The notes beneath the pieces are model-generated. The model did no database searches and was not told the origin of the DNA. It worked only from the letters and a program-made list of their open reading frames with translations. Positions 13,950 through 22,409 of a DNA stretch of 30,256 nucleotides are shown here, piece after piece. The position numbers and the translations under genes are program-made. This DNA is from UBA1435 sp041663285 (GTDB taxonomy: Bacteria > Patescibacteriota > Microgenomatia > UBA12405): contig JBAZSP010000014.1 in NCBI GenBank assembly GCA_041663285.1, forward strand, positions 1 to 30,256, read 5' to 3'. Numbering within the stretch: the first letter of the stretch is position 1; every line of letters starts with the position of its first letter.

Positions 13950-14626
13950 TGGCCCAAGTAATTTTAGAGCTCAAAAATATCGTCAAAACTTATACTTCCG
14001 GCAATACTAGTTTCAATGCCCTTGACGGTGTTGATCTGTCCATAAAAGCCGGCGAATTTCTGGCCATTACCGGTCCTTCAGGCTCCGGGAAGTCCACCCT
14101 AATGCACATTGTCGGTCTTCTTGACACTCCCACCTCCGGCCAGGTCCTCCTGGACGGCAAAGACGTTTCCCGTTTAAAGGAGCACCAATTAGCCCAACTT
14201 CGCAATGTCACCCTGGGCTTTGTTTTTCAACAATTTAACCTCCTGGCCAAAACCTCCGCCGTCGAAAACGTCACCTTACCGCTACTATATTCCGATGTGC
14301 CCCGTTCCAAAAGAACCCAGTTGGCTGTTGACATGCTTACCAAGGTCAGCCTGTCCGACAAGCTCAAAAACACTCCCTCCCAGCTTTCCGGCGGCCAGCA
14401 GCAACGGGTAGCCATTGCCCGAGCCTTAGTCAATAATCCCAAAATTATTTTAGCCGACGAGCCAACCGGCAATCTCGACAGTAAATCAGGCGGCGAGCTC
14501 ATGCGAACTTTCCACCAGCTCAACGCCGAAGGCCGTACTATCGTTTACGTCACTCACGATCTAGACCTAGCCAAAGAAGCCCAACGCTTAGTAGTTATCC
14601 GCGACGGCAAACTTTTCGACAAATAA
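13949..14626 (+). CDS. ABC transporter ATPase, MacB/LolD type
   Basis: 225 aa, a single nucleotide-binding domain. Walker A GPSGSGKST, Q-loop FVFQQFNLL, signature LSGGQQQRVAIARAL, Walker B IILADEPTGNLDS and H-loop VTHD are all intact. Powers the FtsX-like permease encoded next. Overlaps the adaptor gene by one base and is followed 5 bp later by the permease gene, so the three are one operon. No Shine-Dalgarno sequence; probably translationally coupled. Confidence 0.95.
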   Translation: MAQVILELKNIVKTYTSGNTSFNALDGVDLSIKAGEFLAITGPSGSGKSTLMHIVGLLDTPTSGQVLLDGKDVSRLKEHQLAQLRNVTLGFVFQQFNLLAKTSAVENVTLPLLYSDVPRSKRTQLAVDMLTKVSLSDKLKNTPSQLSGGQQQRVAIARALVNNPKIILADEPTGNLDSKSGGELMRTFHQLNAEGRTIVYVTHDLDLAKEAQRLVVIRDGKLFDK

Positions 14627-14631
14627 TCCCC

Positions 14632-15855
14632 ATGCTCAAACCTACTCTTGACGAACTTTTCAAAAGCAGCGTCCGCAGCATTCTCAAAAACAAGGGCCGG
14701 ACTATTCTCACCTCCTTAGGTATCATTATTGGCGTCACTTCCGTCATCCTCTTAACCTCCATCGGTAACGGTCTCAAAACGTATGTTGGCGAACAGTTCG
14801 AATCTCTTGGCAGTAATTCCATTTTTATTACTCCCGGCCGGGTGTTTGATGAGGGTGGGGGATTCAGCCGCGGTGGCGCCGGTTCCATGCTCACTGCTAC
14901 TTTCACCCAAAAAGATGTCGCCAAAATCGAACGCCAGTTCAAAAATTTCCTGGTCATGCCCGCCAATGTCAGCTTTAACGACATCAAATCTCCCTATACC
15001 ACCAAAAAATCAGTCGAAACCGCCGGCTCTACTTTTCAATACGGGCCCAACAATAATTTATCTCCTTCCGCCGAAAACGGCCGCTGGTTTACCAAAGAAG
15101 AAGACGACAAAAAAAATCAGGTTATAATTTTAGGTAACAAACTGGCTTCCGACCTCTTTCCAAACGGCTCGGCTTTAGGTAAAAAAATTATCATCAAAGG
15201 CAAGAGCCTTAAAATAATTGGTGTAATTGACAAGAGGGGAGCCTCCTTTGGCGGCCCCAGTATCGACGACCACGCTTTCATTCCTTTATCGGTGGCTTTC
15301 GAAATCTCAGGTAATCAGGACATTAGCACCATTGTTGTCAAAATTCCCAACAAAGATGAGATCGATACCGCCAAAAAGGGGCTAACCAACATCATGCTCC
15401 AAAAATACGACGAAGACGCCTTCTCGGTTTTCGACAGTGCCCAGCTTCTGAATTCCATCAACGCCATCATCAGCACTTTAACTATCGGATTGACCGGCAT
15501 TGCTGCCATCTCTCTGGTAGTTGGCGGTATCGGCATTATGAATATAATGCTGGTCACCGTCACCGAACGAACCAGAGAAATCGGCTTACGCAAAGCTATC
15601 GGCGCCTATCCCCGGGCCATATTAATCCAGTTCCTTATCGAAGCTATGATTTTATCTCTTCTGGGTGGCCTGGTCGGTGTCATTCTTGGCTCCGCCGGTA
15701 CCCTTTTGATTGACAACTTTTTCCCGGCCAAAGTCACCCCCAACGCCATCCTTCTGGCCTTTGGGGTTTCCTCTCTGGTGGGAATAATTTTTGGGGTGGC
15801 CCCGGCCAATAAAGCCTCAAAATTATCCCCGATTGAAGCTCTCCGCTATGAGTAA
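14632..15855 (+). CDS. MacB-type ABC permease (MacB_PCD plus FtsX domains)
   Basis: 407 aa. One N-terminal transmembrane helix (ILTSLGIIIGVTSVILL), a large extracytoplasmic MacB_PCD domain (~45-275), then three C-terminal helices of the FtsX domain (~282-310, ~330-358, ~373-392) with the typical TERTREIGLRKAIGA cytoplasmic coupling segment. Works with the ATPase and adaptor as a MacAB-like exporter of peptides, lipids or drugs; the substrate cannot be told from sequence. Confidence 0.93.
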   Translation: MLKPTLDELFKSSVRSILKNKGRTILTSLGIIIGVTSVILLTSIGNGLKTYVGEQFESLGSNSIFITPGRVFDEGGGFSRGGAGSMLTATFTQKDVAKIERQFKNFLVMPANVSFNDIKSPYTTKKSVETAGSTFQYGPNNNLSPSAENGRWFTKEEDDKKNQVIILGNKLASDLFPNGSALGKKIIIKGKSLKIIGVIDKRGASFGGPSIDDHAFIPLSVAFEISGNQDISTIVVKIPNKDEIDTAKKGLTNIMLQKYDEDAFSVFDSAQLLNSINAIISTLTIGLTGIAAISLVVGGIGIMNIMLVTVTERTREIGLRKAIGAYPRAILIQFLIEAMILSLLGGLVGVILGSAGTLLIDNFFPAKVTPNAILLAFGVSSLVGIIFGVAPANKASKLSPIEALRYE

Positions 15856-15870
15856 ATAAAGGCTTTCTGC

Positions 15871-15876
15871 TATCAT
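15871..15876 (+). promoter_or_regulatory. -10 TATCAT before the 15883 gene
   Basis: TATCAT ends 6 nt before GTG 15883, supporting a GTG start and a separate promoter from the exporter operon. Confidence 0.4.
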
Positions 15877-15882
15877 GTATTA

Positions 15883-16446
15883 GTGAGGTCCGAATTAGAA
15901 AAACATCTTCCGCCACTTCTGGCATTATTTTTAGTAATCTCCCTTTTTTGGGCTTTAAATCTCACCCCCTGGCCAAATTTCCTAATCCTCTTTTTAGGCT
16001 TGGCCGTCGGTTCATTTTTCCTCGATGTTGACCATCTTATCTATTGGTTCTTTCTTAAGCCCAACACCCAGGAAAGCCGTCTAGCCCAAGCAACTTTTAG
16101 ACAAAAAGATGTCAAAAGTCTAATTAAACTTCTTGCCCTGACCAGCAAAGAACACACCAACCTGATTTTCCATCACTATTTTTTCCAGGTCATTCTGGCC
16201 CTGATGTCTTTTTTCGTTTTTACCTCCACCACCAGTATTTTTATCATGGCTTTTCTTTTGGCCTCCAACGTCCATCTGATAGTTGACGAAGTCACCGACC
16301 TTAAGCACGACAAGCCTCATCTTCAAAAATGGCTCTTCGCCCGGGAAAAAAAGCAGCTTTCCCTTGACTATCTTCGTTACTATGTCCTGGTTTTTATATT
16401 TTTCTCGCTCCTTTTTCTTTTATTGTTAATTAGATTCCGCTCATGA
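15883..16446 (+). CDS. Membrane protein, possibly YdjM-like metal-dependent hydrolase
   Basis: 187 aa, GTG start supported by TATCAT 6 nt upstream. Four hydrophobic segments (~12-27, ~32-58, ~98-128, ~165-185). FLDVDHLIYW, IFHHYFF and HLIVDEVTDL place Asp/His residues at membrane edges, a layout like YdjM/YfhO-type integral-membrane metal-dependent hydrolases; this is a tentative match. The last codons overlap the next gene by 4 bp (ATGA), suggesting coupled translation. Confidence 0.65.
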   Translation: MRSELEKHLPPLLALFLVISLFWALNLTPWPNFLILFLGLAVGSFFLDVDHLIYWFFLKPNTQESRLAQATFRQKDVKSLIKLLALTSKEHTNLIFHHYFFQVILALMSFFVFTSTTSIFIMAFLLASNVHLIVDEVTDLKHDKPHLQKWLFAREKKQLSLDYLRYYVLVFIFFSLLFLLLLIRFRS

Positions 16447-16952
16447 GTCCCATCCCTCAAAGTGTCTTTACTAGTGCCCAAAAATTCGTCTCTCCTCCGC
16501 AAAAAAAACTTTTAACCGATATTCAGACTATTTCCTCCCGGCTTCACCAGGATTCAATCAGTGATTATTCTTTTCTGGTCTCTCCCATTGCCAAAGCCTA
16601 TGAGGGTTTTCTAAAGGATTTTTTCCTCAAACTAGGCATAATCGACCAATACAATTACCATAGTGACCGTTTCCGGGTAGGCAAAACCCTCAATCCTTCC
16701 CTTAGGTACAAGCGGTTCTCCATTTTCCAAAAACTAGCCGATTTGGACGAAGAGGGCGAAGCCCTGGCCGAAACTCTCTGGGATGCCTGGAAATACGGCC
16801 GCAACGAAATTTTTCACTACTTTCCCCATAACCTCAAAAACATCACCTCTGGCGAAGCCTATGAGCGGATTGTTCAAATTCTTAATGCCATCATTAAATC
16901 CGGTGAATTTCTAAAAAAGCACCGCTCCGACCTTATGGACCCACTATCCTGA
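16443..16952 (+). CDS. HEPN-type putative RNase, 169 aa
   Basis: Mostly helical and soluble. GRNEIFHYF contains R120-x4-H125, the RX4-6H signature of HEPN ribonucleases, near the end of a long helical region. The layout (N-terminal helix pair, then a conserved DAWKYGRNEIFH block) recalls the RnlA/LsoA (RNase LS) C-terminal domain, but the full toxin is larger. No antitoxin is recognisable; the only partner is the membrane protein overlapping it by 4 bp. The 3' end overlaps the convergent KamA-family gene by 20 bp. Confidence 0.6.
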   Translation: MSPIPQSVFTSAQKFVSPPQKKLLTDIQTISSRLHQDSISDYSFLVSPIAKAYEGFLKDFFLKLGIIDQYNYHSDRFRVGKTLNPSLRYKRFSIFQKLADLDEEGEALAETLWDAWKYGRNEIFHYFPHNLKNITSGEAYERIVQILNAIIKSGEFLKKHRSDLMDPLS

Positions 16953-17901
16953 TTTCCCCACCCCGGTAGTCCCTAAAACTTTTCCATTCTCCATTCCAAA
17001 ATTCCAGTGGCACCGGCACCTTACCATACCCCCCCGGGGCATCAACCACATACATCGGATAGGCAATACCGCTTAGCACCTTCCTCAATTCAGTCATGAT
17101 CTTAATTTCTTTTTTAAAGGGCACTATAAAATGTTCTGCTCCCTTAACCGGATCACACCGGTAAATATAATACGGCCTTACTCCCAATTCCGCCAACCGG
17201 TTAAAAAGCTTAGCCAATATTTCCGTCGAATCGTTAACTCCGGCCAAAAACACCGATTGTGACACCAGTATCGCTTCAGTCTGTCTCAACTTTCTTATCG
17301 CCCTTTCTACCTCCGAAGTAATTTCGTCCGGGTGCTCAAAGTGCAACGACAAATAAAACGCCTGTTTTTTGATCCGGCTCAATATTTTCACCAAACGGGT
17401 TGTCACCATTTTGGGATTTGAAACCGGCACTCTGGTGTGTACCCGAATAATTTTTACCTGTTCAATCGGTATTATTTTATTTAAACCATATTCCAGCATG
17501 TCTATAGCCATCAGCGGGTCACCTCCGGAAAATATTACTTCATTAATAGTCTTTTCCTGTCTTATCTTTTCTACCACTGTGTCTAGTTGCTCCCGGCTTA
17601 ACTTGCCATTCTTAATATCGTTTACCTTTCTTCTTCGGGTGCAAAATCGGCAGTAGGCAGCACAAGCCAAGGTCAGCTCCAGCAGTACTCTTCGGGGGTA
17701 TTTTTGGACCAAGCCTTCAACCAGCACATTTTCTTCTTCCAAAAGCGGATCGTCGCAAGAAAAATCCAGCGATTCGTTTTCCTCATCTGACGGGTAAAAC
17801 TCCCTTCTAACTGCCGCAGACTTTCCAGCCAACTTTTCCAAATAAGAATTTATCTTAAAAACCAGATTACTCGGAGGCTTATCTTCACTCTCTTTTTCCA
17901 T
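16933..17901 (-). CDS. KamA-family radical SAM aminomutase
   Basis: 322 aa. The Fe-S motif is C80-AAY-C84-RF-C87 (CX3CX2C) followed by TRRRK, as in lysine 2,3-aminomutases. Further SAM-binding segments are FSGGDPL, RVHTRVPV and LHFEHP. Lys294 in DAPGGYGK matches the PLP-binding Lys. The family moves the alpha-amino group of Lys (or Glu) to the beta position. It is shorter than clostridial KamA, nearer EpmB in length, but the TRRR context favours a free amino-acid mutase. A ferredoxin gene lies divergently 56 bp away. TAGATT 5 nt before the ATG could be its -10. Confidence 0.9.
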   Translation of the reverse strand: MEKESEDKPPSNLVFKINSYLEKLAGKSAAVRREFYPSDEENESLDFSCDDPLLEEENVLVEGLVQKYPRRVLLELTLACAAYCRFCTRRRKVNDIKNGKLSREQLDTVVEKIRQEKTINEVIFSGGDPLMAIDMLEYGLNKIIPIEQVKIIRVHTRVPVSNPKMVTTRLVKILSRIKKQAFYLSLHFEHPDEITSEVERAIRKLRQTEAILVSQSVFLAGVNDSTEILAKLFNRLAELGVRPYYIYRCDPVKGAEHFIVPFKKEIKIMTELRKVLSGIAYPMYVVDAPGGYGKVPVPLEFWNGEWKSFRDYRGGEIRIVGP

Positions 17902-17957
17902 GATAAAATCTATGATATAACCAGACGAAAGACTGTCAATATATCAATTTAATCAAC

Positions 17958-18161
17958 ATGCCAACCAAAAAAATAATTATCGATCCAGTTAAATGTATCG
18001 GCTGCAACACTTGCCCGCTCATCGATCCCGACACCTTTGAACTGGACAGTAATACTTTCAAAGCCAAAGTCATCAAGCAACCTCAAGGCGATTTATCTCC
18101 CCAAACCCAGTCAGCCATTACTTCCTGCCCCACCCAGGCAATTTCTGTGGTTGAAGAGTAA
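17958..18161 (+). CDS. Small ferredoxin, single [4Fe-4S] type
   Basis: 67 aa. CIGCNTC near residue 13 gives three Cys, and SCPTQAI near the C-terminus supplies the fourth, the pattern of one-cluster ferredoxins such as those of Bacillus or Thermotoga. The acidic centre is typical. Divergent from the KamA-family radical SAM gene, so it may deliver the electron for SAM cleavage (context inference). Confidence 0.92.
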   Translation: MPTKKIIIDPVKCIGCNTCPLIDPDTFELDSNTFKAKVIKQPQGDLSPQTQSAITSCPTQAISVVEE

Positions 18162-18211
18162 CTAAATTAATGTATACTCAATTTCTAAGTTAAAAATTAG
18201 CCAATTCTTTT

Positions 18212-19207
18212 ATGAGCGATAAGCCCAAATTTATCAAAGTTCCCATATTCAGTGCCGTTTTATTTCTGGTTTTGTTCACCGCTGCCATCGGCTATTCTGC
18301 CTATTCGCTGATAACTAATCAATCCGCTACCCAGGCTTCCACCACCAGCAGTACCAAAGTCACCTTTGCTCCGGCCAAAAAAGACAAAGCTGAACTTCAA
18401 TTCTATGTCATGAGTTTCTGTCCCTACGGCAACCAGGCCGAAGATATCATTAAACCGGTCCATGATCTGTTGGGCGCTAAAGCCGATATCCGTCCCCAAT
18501 ATATTTTCGACAAAATCCCCAATCTGGTCGAATACTGCAAGTCCCGCACCGGCGACATTGCCCAATGCGCCAAATACGTCGAGGGTGGTTATTTTAAAGA
18601 CGAAAAAGAATGTGTCGCCCAGGTTACCGCCGACAATAAAGAATGCAACAACGAAAAAAATTTCATCAAAGCCCAAAACGGAGCTTTTTATGGATCCCTC
18701 CATGGTCGGGTTGAAGCCAATCAGGATGTCCGCGAAATCTGCGCCTACAATCAGGCAGCCAACAAAAATGATTGGTGGGCTTTTATTGACAACGTCAACA
18801 AAAACTGTACTTCCCAAAATGCCGATACCTGCTGGGAAGAGCAGGCCAAAAAAGCCAATCTTGATACCGCCAAAATTACCCAATGCTTCAACACCGAAGC
18901 TATTGACTTAATCGAAAAAGAGTTGGCTTTAACCAATTCCAACAATATCCAGGGTTCGCCCACTTTAATGGTCAACGGCGTGGCTTTCCCGCCCGAAAAT
19001 TCCTACACCCAGGACGGCAAAGGCACGGTGACCATCGGTAAAAAAATAATTACTCAAGATAAGTTCCGCAGTCCCGACGCTCTCAAGGAAGCGATTTGCG
19101 CCGGCTTCAAAAAAGCCCCCAAAGAGTGTTCCACCGTCCTTGCCGATCTGGTCGCTGCTGCTGGTAGCCAACCATCCGCCGACGCTGCCGGCTGCGCCAC
19201 CAATTAA
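18212..19207 (+). CDS. Membrane-anchored DsbA/GILT-like thioredoxin-fold protein
   Basis: 331 aa. Short cytoplasmic N-terminus, one transmembrane helix (~13-35), Ser/Thr-rich linker, then a thioredoxin fold from LQFYVMSFCPYGNQAE. The active-site position reads CPYG with a single Cys, lacking the second redox Cys. The cis-Pro loop GSPTLMVNG is present. An inserted helical domain carries several Cys (YCK, QCAK, ECV, ECN, ICAYNQ, NCTS, TCWE, QCF), and LHGRVEAN resembles the HG...E signature of GILT-type reductases. Probably acts on exported protein thiols. A -10-like TATACT lies at 18173-18178. Confidence 0.8.
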   Translation: MSDKPKFIKVPIFSAVLFLVLFTAAIGYSAYSLITNQSATQASTTSSTKVTFAPAKKDKAELQFYVMSFCPYGNQAEDIIKPVHDLLGAKADIRPQYIFDKIPNLVEYCKSRTGDIAQCAKYVEGGYFKDEKECVAQVTADNKECNNEKNFIKAQNGAFYGSLHGRVEANQDVREICAYNQAANKNDWWAFIDNVNKNCTSQNADTCWEEQAKKANLDTAKITQCFNTEAIDLIEKELALTNSNNIQGSPTLMVNGVAFPPENSYTQDGKGTVTIGKKIITQDKFRSPDALKEAICAGFKKAPKECSTVLADLVAAAGSQPSADAAGCATN

Positions 19208-19221
19208 ATTACTTAGCACCT

Positions 19222-19485
19222 ATGGGGCACAAAAACCGACAAGAACACAACTTTAGTTCTCCCAAACCAACGCACGAACTTGAATGTGACACCAGCAAGG
19301 CTGCTAGTTTTGGTACAGGCATACAGCCCAAGAGAAGAGATATTTTACCCAGTTGCCCATTAGCGCCATTTTGTCACAGTCAGTGCCCATCCGAGCGCCG
19401 GGCCGTAGTTGATAGGGTAGAAAAAGTAGGTGTCACTGGAAGGACAGTCCATATTAAACCCGCAGAATCAGGGACCCGCGTTTGA
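19222..19485 (+). CDS. Possible small protein, 87 aa
   Basis: Unrecognised frame starting 14 bp after the thioredoxin-fold gene. Hydrophilic, with four Cys (LEC, PSCP, FC, QC) and a basic C-terminal half. Base use is more G-rich than its plus-strand neighbours, which may indicate transfer or a non-coding stretch. No convincing -10 or Shine-Dalgarno sequence. It could be real, a relic or chance. Confidence 0.35.
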   Translation: MGHKNRQEHNFSSPKPTHELECDTSKAASFGTGIQPKRRDILPSCPLAPFCHSQCPSERRAVVDRVEKVGVTGRTVHIKPAESGTRV

Positions 19486-19643
19486 TATTAGACAATATTC
19501 GCGACTTTCTTCTAGTCTGGACGAATTCAAAGTTGTTGATCCTATCCGTCTTCAATTAAAATTCCCAAATAGACCGCAGTAAGACAATCCTGCTCCTTGT
19601 CTCAGAATAGGTTTTTTCTTTTAATATTTTGTAAAATAGCCTC
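19486..19643 (+). other. Intergenic region before the TrmH-family gene
   Basis: No gene seen. AGACAA...TTGTCT (around 19580-19602) forms a 6-bp hairpin; a T-rich stretch lies ~13 nt beyond, too far for a confident terminator. It ends with the -10 of the next gene. Confidence 0.4.
19632..19637 (+). promoter_or_regulatory. -10 TAAAAT before the TrmH-family gene
   Basis: TAAAAT ends 6 nt before ATG 19644, supporting the long N-terminus of that protein. Confidence 0.5.
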
Positions 19644-20315
19644 ATGCCACGGCTCAATTCCCATCAGCTCCGTAAAAGTAGGGTAGGCCTGCCCGCCGAT
19701 AAAACGCAACATCAGTCGTGTTCGAATAGAACTGAAAAGACTGATGCTAAGTTAAGGCAGGGGAGTCAGTCAAAATTGAATTCGCATCAATTAAGGTCAA
19801 GTAAACCCAACGAAGCCAAGATAACTAGAAATCGGTTCCCGCGCCACCCCTTGGTCTTAGTCCTCGACAATGTCCAGGACACCTACAACATCGGCTCCTT
19901 TTTCCGTCTGGCCGACGCCCTAGCTGTCCAAAAAATTTACCTTTGCGGGCCTGTTGTCACTCCGCCCAATATCAAAATCCATCGGGCTTCCATCGGCACC
20001 TGGAAATTTGTTGACTGGGAAAATCCACCATCAACTGCCGACTGTCTCCGGCAACTTAAAAATCAGGGCTACCAAATCGTCGCCTGCGAACAAACAGCCA
20101 AAAGTATCAATTTCCTCAAAGCCAAATACCGTTTTCCCGTCGCCATTATTGCCGGTAGCGAGTCATCTGGCATATCTTCCGAAGTCCTCGAGCTAGCCGA
20201 CCGGGTGGTTGAAATCCCCATGTACGGAGTCAACAAATCACTCAATGTCCTGGTCGCTACCTCCGTCATCGGCTTTCATCTGGCTGGTCAGCATAATTTG
20301 CCCAATAACAGGTAG
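19644..20315 (+). CDS. TrmH/SpoU-family RNA 2'-O-methyltransferase with N-terminal insertion
   Basis: 223 aa. The knotted SPOUT domain occupies residues ~70-215: LVLVLDNVQDTYNIGSFFRLADA (motif 1), IIAGSESSGIS (motif 2) and IPMYGVNKSLNVLVATSVIGFHL (motif 3, with the Asn/Ser residues of the SAM site). It methylates a ribose in rRNA or tRNA; the target is unknown. Residues 4-10 (LNSHQLR) recur at about residue 44 after ~35 foreign codons, and the second copy leads into the expected family N-terminus. The insertion carries REP-like GTAGGGTAGGCCTGCCCGCC. Confidence 0.9.
   Translation: MPRLNSHQLRKSRVGLPADKTQHQSCSNRTEKTDAKLRQGSQSKLNSHQLRSSKPNEAKITRNRFPRHPLVLVLDNVQDTYNIGSFFRLADALAVQKIYLCGPVVTPPNIKIHRASIGTWKFVDWENPPSTADCLRQLKNQGYQIVACEQTAKSINFLKAKYRFPVAIIAGSESSGISSEVLELADRVVEIPMYGVNKSLNVLVATSVIGFHLAGQHNLPNNR
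19650..19802 (+). repeat. In-frame insertion flanked by synonymous LNSHQLR copies
   Basis: The first copy is ctc aat tcc cat cag ctc cgt; the second is ttg aat tcg cat caa tta agg. Peptides are identical but five of seven codons differ beyond the shared aat and cat. Between them lie ~100 bp with GGTAGGCCTGCCCGCC and GGCAGGGGAGTCAG, words also found in intergenic repeats of the window. Confidence 0.7.
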
Positions 20316-20340
20316 TATTTTTCATCTTAAATGATATGTT

Positions 20341-20369
20341 TTGACCGGCTTTGATATGTGCGTTATAAC
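20341..20369 (+). promoter_or_regulatory. Sigma-70-like promoter upstream of gyrB
   Basis: TTGACC (20341-20346), a 17-nt spacer, TATAAC (20364-20369). It lies ~95 bp before the gyrB ATG, so this operon has a true leader, unlike most genes here. Confidence 0.55.
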
Positions 20370-20393
20370 CTATCTTTCCACTTATTTTTCTAC

Positions 20394-20421
20394 TTGTAAA
20401 GCTAATTTCCTCTGTTACAAT
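20394..20421 (+). promoter_or_regulatory. Second candidate gyrB promoter
   Basis: TTGTAA (20394-20399), a 16-nt spacer, TACAAT (20416-20421), about 43 bp before the gyrB ATG. Confidence 0.45.
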
Positions 20422-20464
20422 AGAATTGCATTGAAATTTTGGTAATATTTATCTACCTCCCACT

Positions 20465-22402
20465 ATGCCAGATACTACTAACTATACCAGTGAACAAATC
20501 GTTGTCCTTGAAGGTCTTGAGCCCGTCCGCAAACGGCCGGCCATGTATATCGGCTCCACCGACATCCGCGGTCTCCACCACTGTCTGACCGAGATAATCG
20601 ACAATGCCATCGACGAAGCCCTAGCCGGCTTTGCCAAAAACGTCTGGGTGATCATCCATCCCGATAGCTCCGCCACCGTCGCCGACGATGGCCGCGGCTT
20701 TCCCATCGACATCATGGACAAATACAAAAAGCCGGCAGTCGAAGTTGTTATGACCACTTTGCACTCCGGCGGCAAATTCGAAGGTACCGCCTACAAAGTC
20801 TCCGGTGGTCTTCATGGTGTTGGTGCCGCTTGCGTTAACGCTTTATCCAGCTCCTACCAAATCGAGGTCCGCCGCGATAACAAAATCTACTATATCGATT
20901 TTAGCCGCGGAAAAGTCAAAACCAAATTAATCCCGATTCCCGCCACCAAAGTCAGCCGACTGGAGTCAATAATTCCTGTCAACCAAACCGGCACCACCGT
21001 CACCTTCCATCCCGACAAGGAAATTTTTAAAGAAACCACTGAATTCGACCACAAAATTATTATTCACTCCCTTAAAGACCGGGCTTATCTTACCTCCAAA
21101 ATTTATTTTCACTACTACGACGAACGTCACCATTTAGAGCGCCATTTTTATTTCGAAGGCGGAATTGTTTCCCTTTTACGGGAGTTAAACAAATCCAAAA
21201 CCATAGTTCACGAGCCAATCTATTTCCACCGCCAGGAAGAGGGGATTGATGCCGAAGTTGCCATTCAGTACAACGACACCTTCAAAGAAAACACTCCCTC
21301 TTACGTCAACATCATCAATACCGTCGAAGGCGGCACTCACCTTTCCGGTTTCAAAAGCGCTCTCACCAAAGCCATCAAGGATTATGCTGACAAAAAGGAA
21401 CTGCTCAAAAACAAAGACGATACCATCACCGGAGACGATGTCCGCGAAGGCCTGACCGCCGTAATTTCTATTCGTATGGGCAGTAAAGACCTTCAGTTTG
21501 AAGGACAAACCAAAGGCAAGCTAGGTAATTCCGAAGTTCAGCCAATTATGGCCAAAATCGTCCGCGAAGAGCTGGAAATGTACTTCGAGGAACACCCCGA
21601 TGTTGCCAAGGCCATTGTTGGCAAATCGATTTTGGCTATTCAAATCCGCAAAGCCGCCAAAGCCGCCAAAGATGCCATTATGCGTAAAGGGGCCTTCGAT
21701 TCTTTGGGTCTTCCGGGTAAATTAGCTGATTGCCAAAGCAAAAAACCCGAAGACTCCGAGATTTTCATAGTCGAAGGCGATTCCGCCGGCGGTTCCGCCA
21801 AGCAGGGTCGCGACCGCAAATTCCAGGCCATTCTGCCTCTTTGGGGCAAAGGCCTCAACACCGAAGGCATGCGGCTCGACAAAATCGTCTCTTCCGAAAA
21901 ATTTAAAGACTTAATCATTGCTCTGGGTATGGGAATAGGGGAGACCTTAAACACCGAAAAACTCCGCTATCACCGGATTATCCTGATGGCCGACGCCGAC
22001 GTTGACGGTTCCCACATCAACACCCTCTGGCTCACTCTTCTTTTCCGCCATCTGTCCTATACCATTCAAAACGGTCACGTCTATATTGCCATGCCGCCCC
22101 TCTACCGCATCAAGCACGGCAAAGAAACCCAATATGTTTATACCGAAGAAGAAAAAGAAGTCTATCTCAAAAAAATCGGCGATATCAAATTCGATATCCA
22201 GCGCTACAAAGGTTTAGGCGAAATGAACCCTGAGCAGCTCTGGGAAACCACCATGAATCCCGAATCCCGGGTTTTAAAGCGGGTAACCATCGCCGACGCC
22301 CAAAAAGCTGATGAAGTTTTTCGGACTTTAATGAGCGAAGACGTTCCCCCCCGCAAAAAATTTATTCAAACCCACGCCCACTTGGCCACCTTAGATATCT
22401 AA
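20465..22402 (+). CDS. gyrB: DNA gyrase subunit B
   Basis: 645 aa, the usual length for short GyrB. GHKL ATPase: EIIDNAIDEALAG, DDGRGFPID, GGLHGVGAACVNALS; transducer domain with QTKGKLG; TOPRIM domain with EGDSAGGSAKQGRDR and ADADVDGSHI for Mg2+; C-terminal GyrA-contact segment QRYKGLGEMNPEQLWETTMNP. With GyrA it introduces negative supercoils using ATP. Two candidate promoters upstream; gyrA starts 7 bp after its stop, so they form an operon. No Shine-Dalgarno sequence. Confidence 0.97.
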   Translation: MPDTTNYTSEQIVVLEGLEPVRKRPAMYIGSTDIRGLHHCLTEIIDNAIDEALAGFAKNVWVIIHPDSSATVADDGRGFPIDIMDKYKKPAVEVVMTTLHSGGKFEGTAYKVSGGLHGVGAACVNALSSSYQIEVRRDNKIYYIDFSRGKVKTKLIPIPATKVSRLESIIPVNQTGTTVTFHPDKEIFKETTEFDHKIIIHSLKDRAYLTSKIYFHYYDERHHLERHFYFEGGIVSLLRELNKSKTIVHEPIYFHRQEEGIDAEVAIQYNDTFKENTPSYVNIINTVEGGTHLSGFKSALTKAIKDYADKKELLKNKDDTITGDDVREGLTAVISIRMGSKDLQFEGQTKGKLGNSEVQPIMAKIVREELEMYFEEHPDVAKAIVGKSILAIQIRKAAKAAKDAIMRKGAFDSLGLPGKLADCQSKKPEDSEIFIVEGDSAGGSAKQGRDRKFQAILPLWGKGLNTEGMRLDKIVSSEKFKDLIIALGMGIGETLNTEKLRYHRIILMADADVDGSHINTLWLTLLFRHLSYTIQNGHVYIAMPPLYRIKHGKETQYVYTEEEKEVYLKKIGDIKFDIQRYKGLGEMNPEQLWETTMNPESRVLKRVTIADAQKADEVFRTLMSEDVPPRKKFIQTHAHLATLDI

Positions 22403-22409
22403 TAAATTT

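Noticed and set aside
14205..15127. Frames of 68-130 codons overlapping the ABC transporter genes
   Set aside because: Shadows of strongly conserved coding sequence in other frames.
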